Below, one piece after another: positions 42,857 to 52,030 of a DNA stretch of 57,148 bases. Positions within the stretch are counted from its first letter, which is position 1. Each line of letters opens with the position of its first letter. A program made the translations under genes and the position numbers. The notes beneath the pieces were generated by a model. The model did not search any database and was not told where the DNA came from. It saw nothing but the letters and a program-made list of their open reading frames with translations. Location: assembly GCF_010894455.1 (NCBI RefSeq), contig NZ_JAAIXY010000037.1, positions 1 through 57,148 of the forward strand, read 5' to 3'. Origin of the DNA: Myxococcus eversor. Lineage in GTDB: Bacteria; Myxococcota; Myxococcia; Myxococcales; Myxococcaceae.

Positions 42857-44496
42857 ACATCGGGAACCGCATCACGATCGGCTTCGGACTGTCGTTGATG
42901 GTGTTGCTCGTCCTGGCGGCCGTCGCCTTCCAGGGCGCACGTCAACTGAATGAGACCACTGAAGGGCTGCTCAAGGCCCACGAGAACTTCCGCCTGGTCC
43001 GCGAGGTGCGCGCCCTGCTCATCGACGCGGAGACGGGCCAACGCGGCTTCCTGCTCACGGGCGAAGACCCGTACCTGGAGCCCTACCAGTCGGCCCTCGC
43101 CTCGCTCCAGCAAGACATCAACATGCTGCGCGACGCCATGGCCCCCTTCCCCGAGCAACGCAACCGCATGGTGCGCCTGGAGCCGCTGGTGACGGGCCGC
43201 CTGGCCCTGCTCGAGGAGGGCATCCGCCAGCGCCGCGAGAAGGGCCTGGAGGGCTCGCTGGTCATCGTCCGCAACAACCGGGGCAGGCAGTTGATGGACC
43301 AGATTCGAGATCTCATCAACGAGATGCTCGCGGAGGAGCAGGAGCGGTGGACGGAGCACTCCGAGGCCGCCGAGTCCTCCGCGCGACAAATCATGTGGGT
43401 GCTTGGCATCTGCACCGTCCTGGGTCTGCTCATCGTCTCGGCCGGCAGCTACGTGGTCACCCGCAGCATCACCGTCCCGCTGCGCAAGCTCATGGAGGGC
43501 ACCGAGAAGCTCGGCGCGGGCACCCTCACCCATCGCATCGACATCCGGGGCAGCGACGAGACGGCGGAGCTGGCGCGCGCCTTCAACACCATGGCCGAGC
43601 GCCGCCAGCAGTCCGAGGCGCAAATCGCCAAACAGTCCGAGCAGCGCGAGCACACGCTGCGCACCGTGGCGGAGTTCGTCAATCAGCTCGCGGGCGCCAG
43701 CTCCGAAATCCTGGCCAGCACCACGGAGCAGGTGGCCGGAGCGCAGGAGCAGGGCAGCGCGGTGACGGAGACGGTGAGCACCATCGAGGAAATCACCAAG
43801 ACGTCCGAGGAGGCCGCCGGCCGCGCGCGCAACGTCAGCGAGTCCGCCCGTCACGCCGAGGAGGTGGGCCGCAGCGGGCGGCGCTCCGTGGAGGAGGCCG
43901 TCTCCTCCATGGGCACCGTGCGCGAGCAGGTGGAGTCCATCGCCTCGCGCATCCTCGCCCTCGCCGAGCAGGCGCAGGCCATTGGCGACATCATCACCAC
44001 CGTCAATGACATCTCCGAGCAGACGCACATGCTCGCGCTCAATGCCTCCATCGAGGCCAGCCGCGCCGGGGAGAACGGCCGGGGCTTCGCCGTGGTCGCC
44101 GCCGAGGTGAAGGCGCTCGCGGACCAGTCCAAGAAGGCCACCGGGCAGGTGCGCCAGATTCTGGGACAGATTCAGAAGGCCACGCACGGCGCGGTGATGA
44201 CCACCGAGGAAGGCACCAAGAGCGTGGCGACGACCACGCGCATCGTCGCCGAGGCGGGCTCCACCATCCAGACGCTGTCTGATCTGCTCGCCCAGGCGTC
44301 GCTCACCGCCGCGCAAATCGCGGCCTCCGCCAACCAGCAGGCCACCGGCATCGCCCAGATTCGCCAGGCGATGCATGACGTCAACCAGGCCACCCAGCAG
44401 GGCCTGATGTCCTCGCGCCAGACGGAGCGGGCCATGCAGGACATCAACTCCATGGGCCAGAAGCTCAAGAACCTGCTCGAAGAGTACGGGCGCTGA
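42853..44496 (+). CDS. Methyl-accepting chemotaxis protein with CHASE3 sensor (WspA position)
   Basis: 547 residues. TM1 at about 9-30, an extracytoplasmic CHASE3-like helical domain (about 33-175, LLIDAETGQRGFLLTGEDPYLEPYQSALASL), TM2 at about 180-203, HAMP (about 203-255) and a methyl-accepting domain (about 290-520). The signalling tip is intact: NDISEQTHMLALNASIEASRAGENGRGFAVVAAEVKALADQSKKATGQVRQI. No CheR-docking pentapeptide is present at the C-terminus (ends LEEYGR), so CheR may dock through its TPR instead. It overlaps both neighbours. The ligand is unknown. Confidence 0.9.
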   Translation: MNIGNRITIGFGLSLMVLLVLAAVAFQGARQLNETTEGLLKAHENFRLVREVRALLIDAETGQRGFLLTGEDPYLEPYQSALASLQQDINMLRDAMAPFPEQRNRMVRLEPLVTGRLALLEEGIRQRREKGLEGSLVIVRNNRGRQLMDQIRDLINEMLAEEQERWTEHSEAAESSARQIMWVLGICTVLGLLIVSAGSYVVTRSITVPLRKLMEGTEKLGAGTLTHRIDIRGSDETAELARAFNTMAERRQQSEAQIAKQSEQREHTLRTVAEFVNQLAGASSEILASTTEQVAGAQEQGSAVTETVSTIEEITKTSEEAAGRARNVSESARHAEEVGRSGRRSVEEAVSSMGTVREQVESIASRILALAEQAQAIGDIITTVNDISEQTHMLALNASIEASRAGENGRGFAVVAAEVKALADQSKKATGQVRQILGQIQKATHGAVMTTEEGTKSVATTTRIVAEAGSTIQTLSDLLAQASLTAAQIAASANQQATGIAQIRQAMHDVNQATQQGLMSSRQTERAMQDINSMGQKLKNLLEEYGR

Positions 44497-46736
44497 TGGA
44501 CCGCGACAGGCTCGCCCAGGCACTGCTGGCCACGTTCCTCGAGGAGCTCGAGGGGCACGTGGCCTCGCTCAACCGGGACCTGCTCGCGCTGGAGCGGGAG
44601 CAGGGCACGTCGCGCGCCGCCGAGCGCGTGGCCTCGCTGCTGCGCACGCTGCACAGCGTGAAGGGCGCCGCGCGCGCGGCCAGCGCCATGCTGGTGGAGA
44701 CGGCGTGTCACCGGCTGGAGGAGGTGCTGGAGCCGCTGCGCGACGGGCGCACCGCGGCGCCGGAGCTGTACGAGCTGTGCTTCTCCACCGTGGACGCGCT
44801 GGACGACGCGGGACGGCGGCTCGCCACGAAGCAGGAGCTGACCGGCTCTCCGCTGGAGAAGCTGCTGCCGGACCTGGAGCGCGCGGCGGGCCCGTCCGAG
44901 GCGACGACGCGTCCGTCCGCGTCCTCCGACACGGCGCGCACCGGGAGGACCCGGACGACGGAGGACACTCGCGCGGCGAGGACCTCGACATCGGAGCCCG
45001 CGCGCGCGGCCGAGCCCTCGCGCGCGGCCGAGCCCTCGCGTGCGGCCGAGCCCTCCGCGCCGGAGCACGCGCCCGTGGGCCCCGCGGTGGAGACGACGCT
45101 GCCGGTGCGGGTGTCCGCGCAGAAGCTGGACGCGCTGCTGTCGCGCAGTGGCGAGCTTCGGGTCGCCTCGCTGCGACTCGAGGGACGCACGGAGACGCTG
45201 GAGGGCGTGCGCGAGGAGCTGGCGCGCATGCGCGAGGCGGTGCAGGGCACCGAGGCCGAGGGCTCGCTGCGCAAGGCCGAGAAGGAGCTGGCGCGCGTGA
45301 CTCGCGAGCTGGCCGCGGACCAGCGGACCTTGAGTGGCGTGGCCACCGGCATGGACGACGAGGTCCGCCGCGCGCGCACCCTGCCCTTCCTGGAGGGCTG
45401 CGAGGGCCTGGTGCGCGCCGCGCGCGACGTGGCCCGCTCCGAGGGCAAGAAGGCGCGGCTGGAGGTGAACGGCGGCGCGCTGGAGCTGGACCGCTCGCTG
45501 CTCCAGTCCCTGCGCGAACCCATGCTCCACCTGGTGCGCAACGCGGTGGCCCACGGAATGGAGTCCCCCGAGGAGCGGGTCCGCGCGGGCAAGCCCGAGG
45601 AGGGCCGCGTCGCGCTGTCGGCCCGCCTGCGCGGCAGTCGCGTGGAGGTGACGGTGGAGGACGACGGGCGCGGGTTGGACGTGGGAGCGCTGCGCGCCCG
45701 CGCACAGGCCCGGGGACTCGACGTGCCCGAGGACGACGAGGACGCCGCGCGCCTCGCCTTCCACTCCGGCCTGTCCACCTCCACTCGCGTCACCGAGGTC
45801 GCGGGCCGGGGCGTGGGCCTGGACGTGGTGCGCACGGAAGTGGAGGCGATGCGCGGCACGGTGGAGGTGACCACCTGGCCCGGGAAGGGCGCGCGCTTCA
45901 CGCTGGACGTGCCCCTCACGCTGAGCACCTTGCGCGTCCTGCTGGTGTCCGCGGGAGGACAGACGCTCGCGCTGGCCCAGGAGGGAGTGGCACGGCTGGT
46001 GCGGCTGGCGCCCGAGGAGGTGCGCGACGTGGAGGGCCGCCCGACGTGGGTGGCCCCGGACGCGCTGGTGCCCCTGGCCTCGCTGGCGGACGTGCTGGGG
46101 CTGACTCCGGGTCCTCCGCGTCAGCGCCGGAGCGCGGTGGTGCTCGCGGCCGGCACCGCGCGGGCCGCGCTGGTGGTGGATGAAGTCCTGGAGGAGCAGG
46201 AGGCGCTCGTCCGGGCGCTCGGCCCCCGGGTGCGCCGCGCCCGCCATGTGTCCGCGGCGGCGGTGCTGCCGGACGGGCGGCTGTCGCTCCTGCTCAACCC
46301 CGTGTCGCTGGTGCGGGCCGCGGGAGGGCGTCCTTCCACGGCGCTGTTCCCCGCCCCGGCCACCCAGCGGGCGCGCCGGCGCGTGGTGCTGGCGGACGAC
46401 TCGCCCACGACGCGCGCGCTGGAGCAGAGCATCCTGGAGGGCGCGGGCTACGACGTGGTGCCCTGCGCCGACGGAGCCGAGGCCTGGGAGCGCCTGCAGG
46501 CGGGCGGCGCCGACGCGCTGGTGCTGGACGTGGAGATGCCGCGCATGGACGGCATCGCCCTCACCGAGGCCGTGCGTGCCTCCCCGCGCTTCGCGCGGCT
46601 GCCAGTCGTCCTCGTCACCGCCCGGGGCCGCCCGGAGGACAAGGCGCGCGGGCTGCAAGCTGGCGCCAGTGCCTATCTTGTGAAAAGCGCCTTCGACCCC
46701 ACGAGCCTGCTGGAGACCTTGAGACGACTGCTATGA
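44496..46736 (+). CDS. cheA: Hybrid CheA histidine kinase with C-terminal receiver (WspE-like)
   Basis: 746 residues. The Hpt domain has the phospho-acceptor in Leu-His-Ser-Val-Lys-Gly (His53). After an acidic/Ala-rich linker (three AAEPSR repeats) come a short dimerisation segment (about 200-285) and the kinase core: HLVRNAVAHGMES, VEDDGRGLDV, and GRGVGLDVV. A CheW-like P5 domain follows (about 470-610). The receiver (about 628-745) has phospho-Asp in LVLDVEMPRMDG (Asp678), Thr and Lys in LVTARG and YLVKSAF. There is no P2 CheY-binding domain, as in Wsp-type kinases. The fused receiver may act as a phosphate sink. Its start overlaps the MCP stop by one base. Confidence 0.9.
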   Translation: MDRDRLAQALLATFLEELEGHVASLNRDLLALEREQGTSRAAERVASLLRTLHSVKGAARAASAMLVETACHRLEEVLEPLRDGRTAAPELYELCFSTVDALDDAGRRLATKQELTGSPLEKLLPDLERAAGPSEATTRPSASSDTARTGRTRTTEDTRAARTSTSEPARAAEPSRAAEPSRAAEPSAPEHAPVGPAVETTLPVRVSAQKLDALLSRSGELRVASLRLEGRTETLEGVREELARMREAVQGTEAEGSLRKAEKELARVTRELAADQRTLSGVATGMDDEVRRARTLPFLEGCEGLVRAARDVARSEGKKARLEVNGGALELDRSLLQSLREPMLHLVRNAVAHGMESPEERVRAGKPEEGRVALSARLRGSRVEVTVEDDGRGLDVGALRARAQARGLDVPEDDEDAARLAFHSGLSTSTRVTEVAGRGVGLDVVRTEVEAMRGTVEVTTWPGKGARFTLDVPLTLSTLRVLLVSAGGQTLALAQEGVARLVRLAPEEVRDVEGRPTWVAPDALVPLASLADVLGLTPGPPRQRRSAVVLAAGTARAALVVDEVLEEQEALVRALGPRVRRARHVSAAAVLPDGRLSLLLNPVSLVRAAGGRPSTALFPAPATQRARRRVVLADDSPTTRALEQSILEGAGYDVVPCADGAEAWERLQAGGADALVLDVEMPRMDGIALTEAVRASPRFARLPVVLVTARGRPEDKARGLQAGASAYLVKSAFDPTSLLETLRRLL
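45003..45056 (+). repeat. Three tandem 18-bp units in the cheA linker
   Basis: Units at 45003-45020, 45021-45038 and 45039-45056 read CGCGCGGCCGAGCCCTCG with one or two changes in the third. They encode three Ala-Ala-Glu-Pro-Ser-Arg-type hexapeptides in frame. A tract like this can change copy number without breaking the frame. Confidence 0.8.
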
Positions 46737-47794
46737 GGACCGAACCGTTGCGCATCGTGGTGGCCGAGGACTCGCCCACCGCCCGCAGGCTGCTGGTGGA
46801 AATCCTCCGCGCCGACCCGGCGCTGAGCGTGGTGGGAGAAGCCAGGGACGGCGTGGAGGCGGTGGAGCTCACCCAGCGCCTGCGGCCCCATCTGGTGACG
46901 ATGGACATCCAGATGCCGCGCATGGATGGCCTGGAGGCCACCCGTCGCATCATGACGGAGGTGCCCACGCCCGTCGTCGTCGTCTCCACGCTGGTGGAGC
47001 GCGACATCCAGACGTCCATGGCCGCGTTGCGGGCCGGCGCGCTCGCGGTGCTCCAGAAGCCCCTGGGCCCGGAGACTCCGGACTTCGACGCGGACAGCCG
47101 CCGCCTGCGCGACACCCTCAAGGCCATGGCCGAGGTGAAGGTCGTCCGCCGCTGGCCGGACCGGAGCACCCCGCATGCCACGCCCGCGCCCAAGCCCGCG
47201 CCCCGCGCGCAGACGTCGCGGACGGCGGTGGTGGCCCTGGCCGCGTCCACGGGGGGGCCGGCCGCGCTGTTCCGGCTCCTGTCGGAGCTGCCCGCGGACT
47301 TCCCCGCGCCGCTGCTGGTGGTGCAACACATCGCGCTCGGCTTCGGGCAGGGCCTGGCGTCCTGGCTGGCCACGGCCGGCCCGCTGCCCGTGCGGGTGGC
47401 GGAGGAGGGCGAGCTGCTGTTGCCAGGGCACGTCTACCTGGCGCCGGATGACCGGCACCTGGGCGTCCAGGACGGCCGGGCGCAGGTGTCCAAGGCGGCG
47501 CCCGTCAACGGCTTCCGCCCGTCCGCGACGTGGCTGTTCCGCTCGGTGGCGCGCGCGCACGGCTCGGAGGGGCTGGCCGTCGTCCTCACCGGCATGGGAC
47601 AGGACGGCCTGGAGGGGGCGCGGGAGCTGAGAGAGGCCGGAGGCCGGGTGCTGGCCCAGGACGAGGAGTCCTCCGTCGTCTTCGGCATGCCTGGCGTCGT
47701 GGTGAACGCGGGACTGGCCGACGAGGTCGTCTCCCTGTCCGCCCTGCCTTCCCGGGTGTTGCTCGCCGTCCGGGCAGACACGCAGCCGGGGTGA
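46733..47794 (+). CDS. cheB: CheB protein-glutamate methylesterase (WspF-like)
   Basis: 353 residues. An N-terminal receiver (about 5-120) has Asp58 in TMDIQMPRMDG and Lys in VLQKPLG. A Pro/Ala linker leads to the methylesterase domain (about 163-350) with the catalytic triad Ser172 (ALAASTGGP), His199 (VVQHI) and Asp291 (LTGMGQDG). It removes methyl groups from the MCP and, when phosphorylated, sets adaptation. Its ATG overlaps the cheA stop by four bases. It is the last gene of the coupled set; no stand-alone response regulator or GGDEF gene follows within the window. Confidence 0.9.
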   Translation: MRTEPLRIVVAEDSPTARRLLVEILRADPALSVVGEARDGVEAVELTQRLRPHLVTMDIQMPRMDGLEATRRIMTEVPTPVVVVSTLVERDIQTSMAALRAGALAVLQKPLGPETPDFDADSRRLRDTLKAMAEVKVVRRWPDRSTPHATPAPKPAPRAQTSRTAVVALAASTGGPAALFRLLSELPADFPAPLLVVQHIALGFGQGLASWLATAGPLPVRVAEEGELLLPGHVYLAPDDRHLGVQDGRAQVSKAAPVNGFRPSATWLFRSVARAHGSEGLAVVLTGMGQDGLEGARELREAGGRVLAQDEESSVVFGMPGVVVNAGLADEVVSLSALPSRVLLAVRADTQPG

Positions 47795-47843
47795 GACACA
47801 TTATCCAGTACTGAATCCTTGAGAGGGGCCTGACGGGTCCGGA

Positions 47844-49583
47844 ATGGCCTTGGGGCCGAGCGATGTCAATATCCCGTCAGCCCCCCGCACCTCGATGAGT
47901 ACCCACCTGCCTTCCTTCCTCGGCGCCTTCACGGCGCTTCCCGACCCGGCCTACGTGCTCGATGCCACGGGCCGCATCCTGGCGTGCAGCACATCGGGAG
48001 CGCGGGCGTTCGGCCAGGGGCCGGAGGGGCTGGTGGGCCGGCACTGGGGCGAGCTGGGCGTCCCCCTGGAGGATGCCGCGCGGTTGGATGCGGCGCGGGT
48101 GCAGGCCTCGACTCGCGGCGACGCCGTCACGGTGGAGCTGCCGTGGCCGGTGGACGCGGGGCTGCGCCGCCACGCCCTGGTGCTCACGCCGCTGCCCTCC
48201 GAGGGTGGCGCCCGCACCGTGCTGGTGACGGCGAGGCCGCTCACGGAAGCGGAGGCCGTGTACTCGCGCGCGCTGGAGCTGGAGCAGGCCGCGCGGGCCG
48301 AGGTCGAACAGGCCGAGCGCCGCCGCTCGTTCCTGTACCAGGCGATGACGACGCTGTTCACCCATCCGCCTGATCCGCACGGCATGTACACGCTGCTGGC
48401 GCACCTGGCGGTGCCGGACCTGGCGGACTGGTGTCTGGTGGACGCGCTGGAGCAGGGCCCCTTCGTGTCCCGCGTGGCGGTGGCGTGCCTGGACCCGACG
48501 CAGCAGGAGCGCGCGAGCGCGCTGCCCCAGCGAATCGAGAAGCGCGACGACGCGCCGGTGGGCTTGCTGCGCGTGCTGCGCACCGGGGAGCCGGAGCTGG
48601 TGCCCGCGGTGACGGACTCGCTGTTGCGCGCGGCGGCGGCGGAGCCCGCGCACCCCACCCTGCTGCGCACGCTCCAGGCGCGCTCGTACATGATCATCCC
48701 GCTGCGCGCGCGCGGGAACACGCTGGGCGCGGTGACGTTCGTCTCCTCGGGCTCCGGGCGGCGGTATGGACCGGATGACCTGGCGCTGGCGGAGGACCTG
48801 TGCCTGCGCGCAAGCCTGGCCATCGACAACGCGCGGCTGGTGGGCGAATCGCGCCGGGCCGCTCGGGCGCGCGAGGACCTGCTGGCCGTCGTCTCGCACG
48901 ACTTGAAGAACCCGCTGGGCGTGGTGCAGTTGGGCGCGGCGCTGCTCCTGCGCGGGCCGGGCGCGCGGCCGGGTGGAGAAATCGTCACCAAGCAGGCCAC
49001 GCGCATCCAGGACGCGACGGACCGGATGTCGCGCCTCATCTCGGACCTGCTGGACTGGGGCCGGCTGGAGGCGGGCGGGCTGCCGCTGGAGCTGGGTGAG
49101 CACTCGGTGGCGGGGCTCGTCGCGGAGGCGATGGAGTCCATCCGGCCTCTCGCGGAGGTCAAGGGACTGCACCTGCACCCCCAACCCCCGCCCGAGGACG
49201 TGCGCACCCGGTGCGACCGGACTCGCGTGCTCCAGGTGATGGGCAACCTCCTGGGCAACGCGGTGAAGTTCACCCCGGCGGGAGGGGACTTGGACGTGGG
49301 GGCCGTCGTGCGCAACGGCGAGGTGTGCTTCCACGTGAGGGACACGGGCGCGGGCATCGACGCCGAGGCGCTGCCGCACATCTTCGACCGGTACTGGCAG
49401 GCGCGCGACGCGGCCAGCCGGGGCACGGGCCTGGGGCTCGCCATCGCCAAGGGGCTCGTCGAAGCCCACGGCGGAAGCATCCACGCCCGGAGCACGCCGG
49501 GCGAGGGCAGCACCTTCTCCTTCACGCTGCCCCTGTCCTCCGCGACCCACTCCACCCGCACGTCATCGCGCGTGGACGCCTGA
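47844..49583 (+). CDS. Soluble PAS-GAF sensor histidine kinase
   Basis: 579 residues, no membrane helices. A PAS-like domain is near 22-130 (LPDPAYVLDATGRILACST). A linker helix precedes a GAF-like domain (about 160-335, with SYMIIPLRARGNTLGAVTFVSS). The kinase core follows: H-box VSHDLKNPLGVVQLG (His352), N-box GNLLGNAVKFTPAGG, G1 DTGAGID, F-box IFDRYWQARDA, and G2 GTGLGLAIAKGLVEAHGG. All catalytic boxes are intact. It starts 49 bases after cheB and may be cotranscribed, so it could be the output partner of the chemosensory array, but no phosphotransfer link can be read from sequence. The Met at 47895 (MSTHLPSFLGAFTALP) is an alternative start. Confidence 0.85.
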   Translation: MALGPSDVNIPSAPRTSMSTHLPSFLGAFTALPDPAYVLDATGRILACSTSGARAFGQGPEGLVGRHWGELGVPLEDAARLDAARVQASTRGDAVTVELPWPVDAGLRRHALVLTPLPSEGGARTVLVTARPLTEAEAVYSRALELEQAARAEVEQAERRRSFLYQAMTTLFTHPPDPHGMYTLLAHLAVPDLADWCLVDALEQGPFVSRVAVACLDPTQQERASALPQRIEKRDDAPVGLLRVLRTGEPELVPAVTDSLLRAAAAEPAHPTLLRTLQARSYMIIPLRARGNTLGAVTFVSSGSGRRYGPDDLALAEDLCLRASLAIDNARLVGESRRAARAREDLLAVVSHDLKNPLGVVQLGAALLLRGPGARPGGEIVTKQATRIQDATDRMSRLISDLLDWGRLEAGGLPLELGEHSVAGLVAEAMESIRPLAEVKGLHLHPQPPPEDVRTRCDRTRVLQVMGNLLGNAVKFTPAGGDLDVGAVVRNGEVCFHVRDTGAGIDAEALPHIFDRYWQARDAASRGTGLGLAIAKGLVEAHGGSIHARSTPGEGSTFSFTLPLSSATHSTRTSSRVDA

Positions 49584-49617
49584 GTTTCTCCGGGGGCGAG
49601 TAGAGTCCTCCCCGGAC

Positions 49618-51099
49618 ATGCTCACCACCGAGCCGCTTCCCACCGCATTCCTGCTCGCCGTCTGCGGCGCGTTGCTCGCGCTCAGCGTGCTGTTCAGTCG
49701 CGCGTCCGGACGCTTCGGCATCCCCGTGGCGCTGCTGTTCCTGGGCGTGGGCATGTTGGCGGGCTCGGATGGGCCCGGCGGCATCGCGTTCGACAACTAC
49801 AGCTTCGCCTTCCGCCTGGGCACGGTGGCGCTGGTCCTCATCCTCTTCGACGGTGGCCTCAACACGCCGCTGGCGGCCATCCACTCAGCGCTGCGCCCGG
49901 CGGCGGCGCTGGCCACGGTGGGCGTGGTGGCCACGGCCGCGCTGATGGGCGCGGCGACGCACTACCTGTTCGGCTTCGGGTGGACGCAGGCGCTGTTGCT
50001 GGGCGCCATCGTCTCCTCCACGGACGCGGCGGCTGTCTTCTCCGTGCTGCGAGGCAGCGGGCTGCACCTGAAGCGGCGGGTGGGCACCACGCTGGAGCTG
50101 GAGTCGGGGCTCAACGACCCCATGGCCGTCATCCTCACCATCGGCCTGACGCAGAGCCTGGCGAGCGGGAAGGCTCCCGGCTGGGAGCTGGTGGGAGCGG
50201 CGCTGGTGGAGATGGTGGTGGGCGCCGGCCTGGGCCTGGCCATGGGCTGGGGCGCGCGGCTGGTCCTCAAGCGCCTGCGCCTGCGCGTGGCGGGGTTGTA
50301 TCCGGTGATGACGCTGGCGCTGGCGTTCCTGTCCTTCGGCCTGCCCACGCTGTTGCACGGCAGCGGCTTCTTGGCCGTGTACATCGTCGGAATCGCGCTG
50401 GGCAACGAGACCATCCGCTACCGCACCGGACTGTTGCGCGTGCATGACGCGCTGGCGTGGCTGTCCCAGGTGTTGATGTTCCTGGTGCTCGGGTTGCTGG
50501 TGTATCCGCGCAACCTCATCGACGTGGCCTGGGTGGGCCTGGTCCTGGGCCTCATCCTCGCCTTCGTGGCGAGGCCGCTGGCGGCGCTCTTGTGCCTGCT
50601 GCCCTTCAAGTTCCCCCTGGGGGAAATCGTCTTCACGGGGTGGGTGGGGCTGCGCGGCGCGGTGCCCATCATCCTGGCCACCTTCCCGGTGCTGTCCGGC
50701 ACGGAGGGGGCGCGCGACATCTTCAACATCGTGTTCTTCATCGTGGTGGTGAACGGGCTGGTGCCCGGCGCCACGGTGCCGTGGGTGACGCGCAAGCTGG
50801 GACTTGCCGCCAACGTGCCCGAGCCGCCCCAGGCCGTGCTCGAAATCGCCTCCACCCAGCTCCTCAAGGGCGAGGTCAGCTCGTTCTACATCCACCAGGC
50901 CTCGGCCGTGGCGGGTGAGCGGCTGGCGGACCTGCCCTTCCCCCCGGGCTCCTCCGCGATGCTCCTGGTGCGAGGCCAGGAGCTCGTCGCACCCAAGGGC
51001 GACACCGTGTTCCAGCAGGGGGACCACGTGTATGTCATTGGCCACACCGAGGACCTGGCCCTGCTGCGGCTGCTCTTCGGCCAGCAGGAGGACGAGTAG
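49618..51099 (+). CDS. CPA1-type potassium/proton antiporter (NhaP2/CvrA-like)
   Basis: 493 residues. About 12 membrane helices occupy residues 1-400. The ion-binding signature is SSTDAAAVFS and LESGLNDPMAV (the Asn-Asp pair of CPA1 exchangers), followed by LPTLLHGSGFLAVYIVGIALG and GWVGLRGAVPIILATFPVL. The C-terminal 90 residues are a TrkA_C-like regulatory domain (SSFYIHQASAVAGERLADLPFPPGSSAMLLVRGQELVAPKGDTVFQQGDHVYVIG). This matches NhaP2/CvrA K+/H+ antiporters of the inner membrane, which expel K+ or Na+ in exchange for H+. It starts 34 bases after the histidine kinase stop. Confidence 0.9.
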   Translation: MLTTEPLPTAFLLAVCGALLALSVLFSRASGRFGIPVALLFLGVGMLAGSDGPGGIAFDNYSFAFRLGTVALVLILFDGGLNTPLAAIHSALRPAAALATVGVVATAALMGAATHYLFGFGWTQALLLGAIVSSTDAAAVFSVLRGSGLHLKRRVGTTLELESGLNDPMAVILTIGLTQSLASGKAPGWELVGAALVEMVVGAGLGLAMGWGARLVLKRLRLRVAGLYPVMTLALAFLSFGLPTLLHGSGFLAVYIVGIALGNETIRYRTGLLRVHDALAWLSQVLMFLVLGLLVYPRNLIDVAWVGLVLGLILAFVARPLAALLCLLPFKFPLGEIVFTGWVGLRGAVPIILATFPVLSGTEGARDIFNIVFFIVVVNGLVPGATVPWVTRKLGLAANVPEPPQAVLEIASTQLLKGEVSSFYIHQASAVAGERLADLPFPPGSSAMLLVRGQELVAPKGDTVFQQGDHVYVIGHTEDLALLRLLFGQQEDE

Positions 51100-51156
51100 C
51101 CCCGTCCGTGGCTTTCCATTGCCCGGGTACGGCCCCGCCATTAGCTTGGGCCGGCG

Positions 51157-52005
51157 ATGCGGGCCTCGACCATCCTGGAGCGTGAGTCGATTCAGGTGAC
51201 GGACTTCCGGTGCGATGCCGGCCCCGAGGACGCGCCCTTCGTCGAGCAGCACCGCGCCTTCTCCGTGGCCTATGTGCGCAAGGGCACCTTCTGCTACCGC
51301 ACGCGCGGCGAGGCCTTCGAGCTCGTCGCGGGCTCGCTGCTGATTGGCCACCCCGGGGATGAGTACATGTGCTCGCACGAGCACCTCCGCGGCGATGAGT
51401 GCCTGTCATTCAAGCTGGCCCCGGCGCTGCTGGAGTCGATGGGACTTGCGCCCGAGGATTGGCGCAGCGGCGGAGTGCCTCCCCTGCCGGAGTTGATGGT
51501 GCTCGGGGAGCTGGCCCAGGCCACCGCCGAGGGCTCGAGTGATTTGGGGATGGACGAGGTGGGGCTGGTGTTCGCGGCCCGCTTCGCCGAGGTCGTCACC
51601 GGACGCGAGGACAAGGCACCCTCGGCGCGGCCCGTGGACCGGCGGCGCGTGGTGGAGACGGCGCTGTGGCTGGATGCGCACTCGCGCGAGGACATCGACC
51701 TGGAGGGCGCGGCGAGGGAGGCGGGGCTCAGCGCGTTCCACTTCCTGCGGCTCTTCTCGAAAGTCGTTGGCGTGACGCCACACCAGTACGTGCTGCGCTC
51801 CCGGCTGCGCCATGCGGCGCGGCTGCTCGCGGATGACTCGCGCTCCATCACCGACGTGGCCTTCGACGTGGGCTTCGGCGACCTCTCCAACTTCGTGCGC
51901 ACCTTCCACCGCGCGGCGGGTGTGTCTCCCGGACGCTTCCGTCAGGCGGCCCGCGGCGAGCGCAATTTCCTCCAAGAGCGACTCGCCCCCCGCCCCGTAC
52001 GGTGA
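51157..52005 (+). CDS. AraC-family transcriptional regulator
   Basis: 282 residues. The N-domain (about 20-90) is a cupin-like sensor (SVAYVRKGTFCYRTRGEAFELVAGSLLIGHPGDEYMCSHEH). The C-terminal AraC double helix-turn-helix (about 175-275) reads IDLEGAAREAGLSAFHFLRLFSKVVGVTPHQYVLRSRLRHAARLLADDSRSITDVAFDVGFGDLSNFVRTFHRAAGVSPGRFR, very typical. It precedes a glyoxalase gene by 25 bases on the same strand, and the pair may form an operon in which the regulator controls the glyoxalase. The start at 51157 is the first ATG. Confidence 0.85.
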   Translation: MRASTILERESIQVTDFRCDAGPEDAPFVEQHRAFSVAYVRKGTFCYRTRGEAFELVAGSLLIGHPGDEYMCSHEHLRGDECLSFKLAPALLESMGLAPEDWRSGGVPPLPELMVLGELAQATAEGSSDLGMDEVGLVFAARFAEVVTGREDKAPSARPVDRRRVVETALWLDAHSREDIDLEGAAREAGLSAFHFLRLFSKVVGVTPHQYVLRSRLRHAARLLADDSRSITDVAFDVGFGDLSNFVRTFHRAAGVSPGRFRQAARGERNFLQERLAPRPVR

Positions 52006-52030
52006 CGGCCTCTCTCACACAGAGGTCATC

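Noticed and set aside
44172..46658. 828-residue minus-strand open frame opposite cheA
   Set aside because: Shadow in high-GC DNA. It has no conserved motif; the plus strand encodes a complete CheA.
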